Part shown: positions 5,771-9,743 of the stretch, in pieces
Numbering within the stretch: the stretch's first letter is position 1
Layout of the letters: every line of letters starts with the position of its first letter
DNA from: Pseudomonadota bacterium
GTDB taxonomy: Bacteria > Pseudomonadota > Gammaproteobacteria > Burkholderiales > Ferrovaceae
DNA length: 9,743 nucleotides
Direction: 5' to 3'
Assembly (NCBI GenBank): GCA_021811005.1
Contig: JAJZPY010000078.1
Coordinates: forward strand, 1-9,743
Position numbers and translations under genes: made by a program
Notes under the pieces: model-generated
What the model saw: only the letters and a program-made list of their open reading frames with translations
The model's database searches: none
Told to the model about the DNA's origin: nothing

Positions 5771-7428
5771 ACCGGGTAGCCGGCATCACCTCTACGCTGC
5801 CCGATGTCGTGTGGTCAGTCGAGGTCCCCTCGAACGAGATTGTCTACGTGAGCCCGGCTGTGGAAGCGGTATTCGGCAAAACCGCAGAACAGATGTGCGG
5901 GCAACTCTCCCTGTGGAGCGACCTGATTCACCCCGAAGACCGTGAGCGCGTGCTGGCCGATTGGAACCACGCCTTGCGCGGCGGCCGTATCGAGACGGAG
6001 TACCGTGTCATCACGCCTCAGGGCGCGGTGCGCTGGATCGAGACTCGGGGCCAGCCAGCGCGAGACGCTTCGGGCGCCGTGATCCGCATCGACGGCATGG
6101 CGCGGGACGTTACCAAGCGGCGCACACATGAGGAAAAGCTCGCCTTCCTCGCGCACTATGACGAATTGACCGGGCTGCCAAACCGGGCACTCTTTCTTGA
6201 TCATCTCGGCGGCACGTTGCGCAGGGCGAGGGAGGTGGGAACGACGACGGCGGTCGCCATCGGCAATCTCCGACGCCTGCGTCGGGTCAACGAGTGCTTC
6301 GGCTGGTCGGCCGGCGACGCGTTGTTGCGAGCCTTCGCCCAGCGCGTACGCACGCAATGGCCGGACCCCGAGCAGTTCGCGCGCATCTCCGGGGACACAT
6401 TCGCCCTGATGCTGCCGAATTTCAATGATCCGGTCGCCATCGCGGCGACCATCGACAAGGCGATCGAATCGGCGACCGAGTTCCCCTTCATCATTGAAGG
6501 GCAGGAGTTCCGCATTGCGCTGGCTGTCGGCGTAACCGTATGTCCACCGGATGCCGATGACCCTCAGATTCTGTTACTGAACGCCGAGGCTGCGCTTCAG
6601 CGGGCGAGGCTCTCGGGGGAACGCATGCTCTTTTACCAGCCGGACATGAACGCCTGCGCCACCGAAACGCTGCTGCTGGAAAACCGGCTGCGAGGTGCGC
6701 TGGAGAAAGAGGAATTCGAGCTGCATTACCAGCCAAAGGTCGAGGCCGCGAGCGGCCGGGTGAGCGGGCTGGAGGCATTGATCCGCTGGCACGATCCGCT
6801 GCAGGGGCTTATCCCGCCCGCGAAGTTCATCCCGATTCTCGAGGAGACGGGGCTGATCCGCGAGGTTGGCGCCTGGGCGATTCGCAAAGCGCTCACGGAA
6901 TCGCGCGACTGGCGCATGACGCACGGCGGACCGCTGCGCATCGCCGTCAACGTTTCGCCGGTGCAGCTGAAGCAGGCGGATTTCGTAGACACAGTGCGTC
7001 GCGCGGTCGAGGGCCTTGGTATCGCTGTGACGCAACTCGACCTCGAGATCACCGAGACCATGGTCATGGACGACGTCGCAGCCAACGTGCGCAAGATCCA
7101 GGCGTTGCGCGACATGGGGATGAACGTTGCGATTGACGATTTCGGCACAGGCTACTCGTCGCTCGCCTACCTTGCCCAACTACCCGTAAACGCGCTCAAG
7201 ATCGACCGCGCTTTCGTCGCCACCATGACCAGCGACGCGCACAGCATGACACTGGTATCGACGATCATCTCGCTCGCTCGCGCGCTTGGCCTGAAGGTCA
7301 TCGCGGAGGGCGTCGAGACCGACGAGCAGGCGAAGATGCTGCGCCTGCTCCGGTGCGACGAGCTACAGGGCTACCTCTACAGCAAGCCGCTGAAGGCCAC
7401 GGAGGTCGAGGACTTCCTGCGCCGCTAG
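5719..7428 (+). CDS. PAS-GGDEF-EAL protein; probable c-di-GMP phosphodiesterase with degenerate GGDEF domain
   Basis: A 569-residue protein; ATG 5719 has GGAGG (5704-5708) 10 bases upstream. Residues about 22-132 are a PAS domain with the PAC ending typical of sensor proteins (WIETRGQPARDASGAVIRIDGMARDVT, split at 106-132). Residues 143-305 are a GGDEF domain (DELTGLPNRALF), but the signature is SGDTF (224-228), the metal-binding DLD is replaced by GNLRR (182-186), and no RxxD inhibitory site precedes it. Diguanylate cyclase activity is therefore unlikely. Residues 320-567 are an EAL domain with catalytic residues in place: Glu352 (EAL), Asn411, Glu443, Asp473-Asp474 (DDFGTG), Lys494, Glu530 and Gln550. 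It should hydrolyse c-di-GMP to pGpG, perhaps with the GGDEF relic as a regulatory GTP-binding or docking module. No transmembrane segment or signal peptide is visible, so it is cytosolic. It lies 121 bases after the dual-receiver gene on the same strand, and the two probably form one pathway. The 32 bases between this gene and guaA hold no visible terminator. Confidence 0.93.
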   Translation: MEARLNGNAEAELNALRDRVAGITSTLPDVVWSVEVPSNEIVYVSPAVEAVFGKTAEQMCGQLSLWSDLIHPEDRERVLADWNHALRGGRIETEYRVITPQGAVRWIETRGQPARDASGAVIRIDGMARDVTKRRTHEEKLAFLAHYDELTGLPNRALFLDHLGGTLRRAREVGTTTAVAIGNLRRLRRVNECFGWSAGDALLRAFAQRVRTQWPDPEQFARISGDTFALMLPNFNDPVAIAATIDKAIESATEFPFIIEGQEFRIALAVGVTVCPPDADDPQILLLNAEAALQRARLSGERMLFYQPDMNACATETLLLENRLRGALEKEEFELHYQPKVEAASGRVSGLEALIRWHDPLQGLIPPAKFIPILEETGLIREVGAWAIRKALTESRDWRMTHGGPLRIAVNVSPVQLKQADFVDTVRRAVEGLGIAVTQLDLEITETMVMDDVAANVRKIQALRDMGMNVAIDDFGTGYSSLAYLAQLPVNALKIDRAFVATMTSDAHSMTLVSTIISLARALGLKVIAEGVETDEQAKMLRLLRCDELQGYLYSKPLKATEVEDFLRR

Positions 7429-7460
7429 AATAAGGGTCTGGTGTCGATAGATGGCGAAAC

Positions 7461-9026
<1,566 letters not shown>

Positions 9027-9031
9027 CCGGA

Positions 9032-9743
9032 TCAGTCGATGTGGTAGTTGGGAGCTTCTTTGGTGATCTGCACGTCGTGCACGTGCGATTCACGGATGCC
9101 GGCGTGGGAAATTTCCACGAACTGGGCCTTGCGGTGCACCTCGTCGATGGTGTTGCAGCCGAGGTACCCCATGCTGGCGCGCAAACCGCCCATGAGCTGG
9201 TGGATGACCGCCGTGACGGGGCCCTTGTAGGCCACCCGCCCTTCCACGCCTTCCGGCACCAGCTTGTCGGCGTTGTTTTCCGAATCCTGGAAATAGCGGT
9301 CGCTCGAGCCCTGCTGCATGGCGCCCAGCGAACCCATGCCGCGGTAGGATTTGTAGGAACGGCCCTGGAACAGTTCGATTTCGCCCGGCGCTTCTTCCGT
9401 GCCGGCAAACAGGCCGCCGATCATGACGGCGTTGGCGCCGGCCGCCAGGGCCTTGGACACGTCGCCCGAATAGCGCACGCCACCGTCCGCGATGCAGGGC
9501 ACGCCGGTGCCGGCGAGCGCTTCCGCCACGTTGGTGATGGCGGTGATCTGGGGCACGCCCACCCCCGCCACGATGCGCGTGGTGCAAATGGAACCGGGAC
9601 CGATGCCCACCTTGACGCCGTCGGCGCCGTGATCCAGCAGGGCGCGCGCGCCGGCAGCCGTGGCCACGTTGCCGCCGATCACTTCGATGTGCGGGAACTG
9701 CTTCTTGATCCACTGCACGCGGTCCAGCACACTCTGGCTGTGG
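9032..9743 (-). CDS. guaB: IMP dehydrogenase, C-terminal part (5' end outside the window)
   Basis: The last 236 codons of IMP dehydrogenase, cut by the window edge; a full protein is about 485-490 residues. It oxidises IMP to XMP with NAD+, the rate-limiting step toward GMP, and feeds GuaA encoded next. Visible are the (beta/alpha)8-barrel segments VIGGNVATAAGARAL and GADGVKVGIGPGSICTTR, with the catalytic Cys codon at 9584-9586 on the complementary strand. Also visible are the IMP phosphate-binding ADGGVRYSGDV and MIGGLFAGTEE, the KSYRGMGS loop, and the active-site flap with the Arg and Tyr of EGRVAYKGPV. It ends NYHID, then TGA at 9034-9032. The regulatory CBS domains would lie in the missing N-terminal half. 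It evidently forms a guaBA operon. Confidence 0.97.
   Translation of the reverse strand, partial: HSQSVLDRVQWIKKQFPHIEVIGGNVATAAGARALLDHGADGVKVGIGPGSICTTRIVAGVGVPQITAITNVAEALAGTGVPCIADGGVRYSGDVSKALAAGANAVMIGGLFAGTEEAPGEIELFQGRSYKSYRGMGSLGAMQQGSSDRYFQDSENNADKLVPEGVEGRVAYKGPVTAVIHQLMGGLRASMGYLGCNTIDEVHRKAQFVEISHAGIRESHVHDVQITKEAPNYHID

Noticed and set aside
7429..7460. Terminator or attachment site between the EAL gene and guaA
   Set aside because: The 32 bases show no stem with a T-tract on either strand, and I found no second copy of the guaA 3' end in the window.

Overview
The window is bacterial, GC-rich, and most likely from a betaproteobacterium of the order Burkholderiales, possibly Alcaligenaceae. 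This rests on the guaB-guaA arrangement, the strongly CTG/GGC/GCC-biased codons of the flanking genes, and the gene families present. No rRNA, tRNA, CRISPR array or transposase is visible.

Left region (1-2683, + strand): the end of a membrane-bound complex operon related to hydrogenase-4 and complex I. In order it holds the C-terminus of a HyfF/NuoL-type membrane subunit, a HyfG/HycE/NuoCD-type large subunit, a HyfI/HycG/NuoB-type small subunit, and a flavoredoxin-like FMN-binding protein. The genes are packed tightly (GTG start 1 base after the preceding stop, a 1-base overlap, then a 22-base gap) and look co-transcribed. The large subunit has lost the cysteine motifs that bind the [NiFe] centre, while the small subunit keeps its [4Fe-4S] cysteines. 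The complex is therefore best read as an energy-converting hydrogenase-related (Ehr-type) complex, not a hydrogenase.

Middle region (2684-7460): a regulatory block with visibly more mixed codon use than either flank. A MocR-type GntR/aminotransferase regulator on the - strand is divergent from two + strand signalling genes. The first encodes a protein with two receiver domains, both lacking the usual phosphoacceptor aspartate. The second encodes a PAS-GGDEF-EAL protein whose GGDEF half is degenerate and whose EAL half looks catalytically complete. Each signalling gene is preceded by a copy of the same 165-bp segment (4157-4321 and 5606-5770, about 97% identical). The segment contains the leader, a 15-codon mini-ORF and the first 17 codons of the EAL gene. 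In the upstream copy those codons run into a 50-aa ORF whose stop overlaps the start of the receiver gene (ATGA). The block reads as a c-di-GMP signalling module assembled by segmental duplication.

Right region (7461-9743, - strand): the purine genes guaA (complete) and guaB (3' part), 5 bases apart and evidently one operon, encoding the two steps from IMP to GMP. The regulatory block lies directly downstream of the guaA 3' end, a known integration site for genomic islands, although no integrase or att repeat is seen here.
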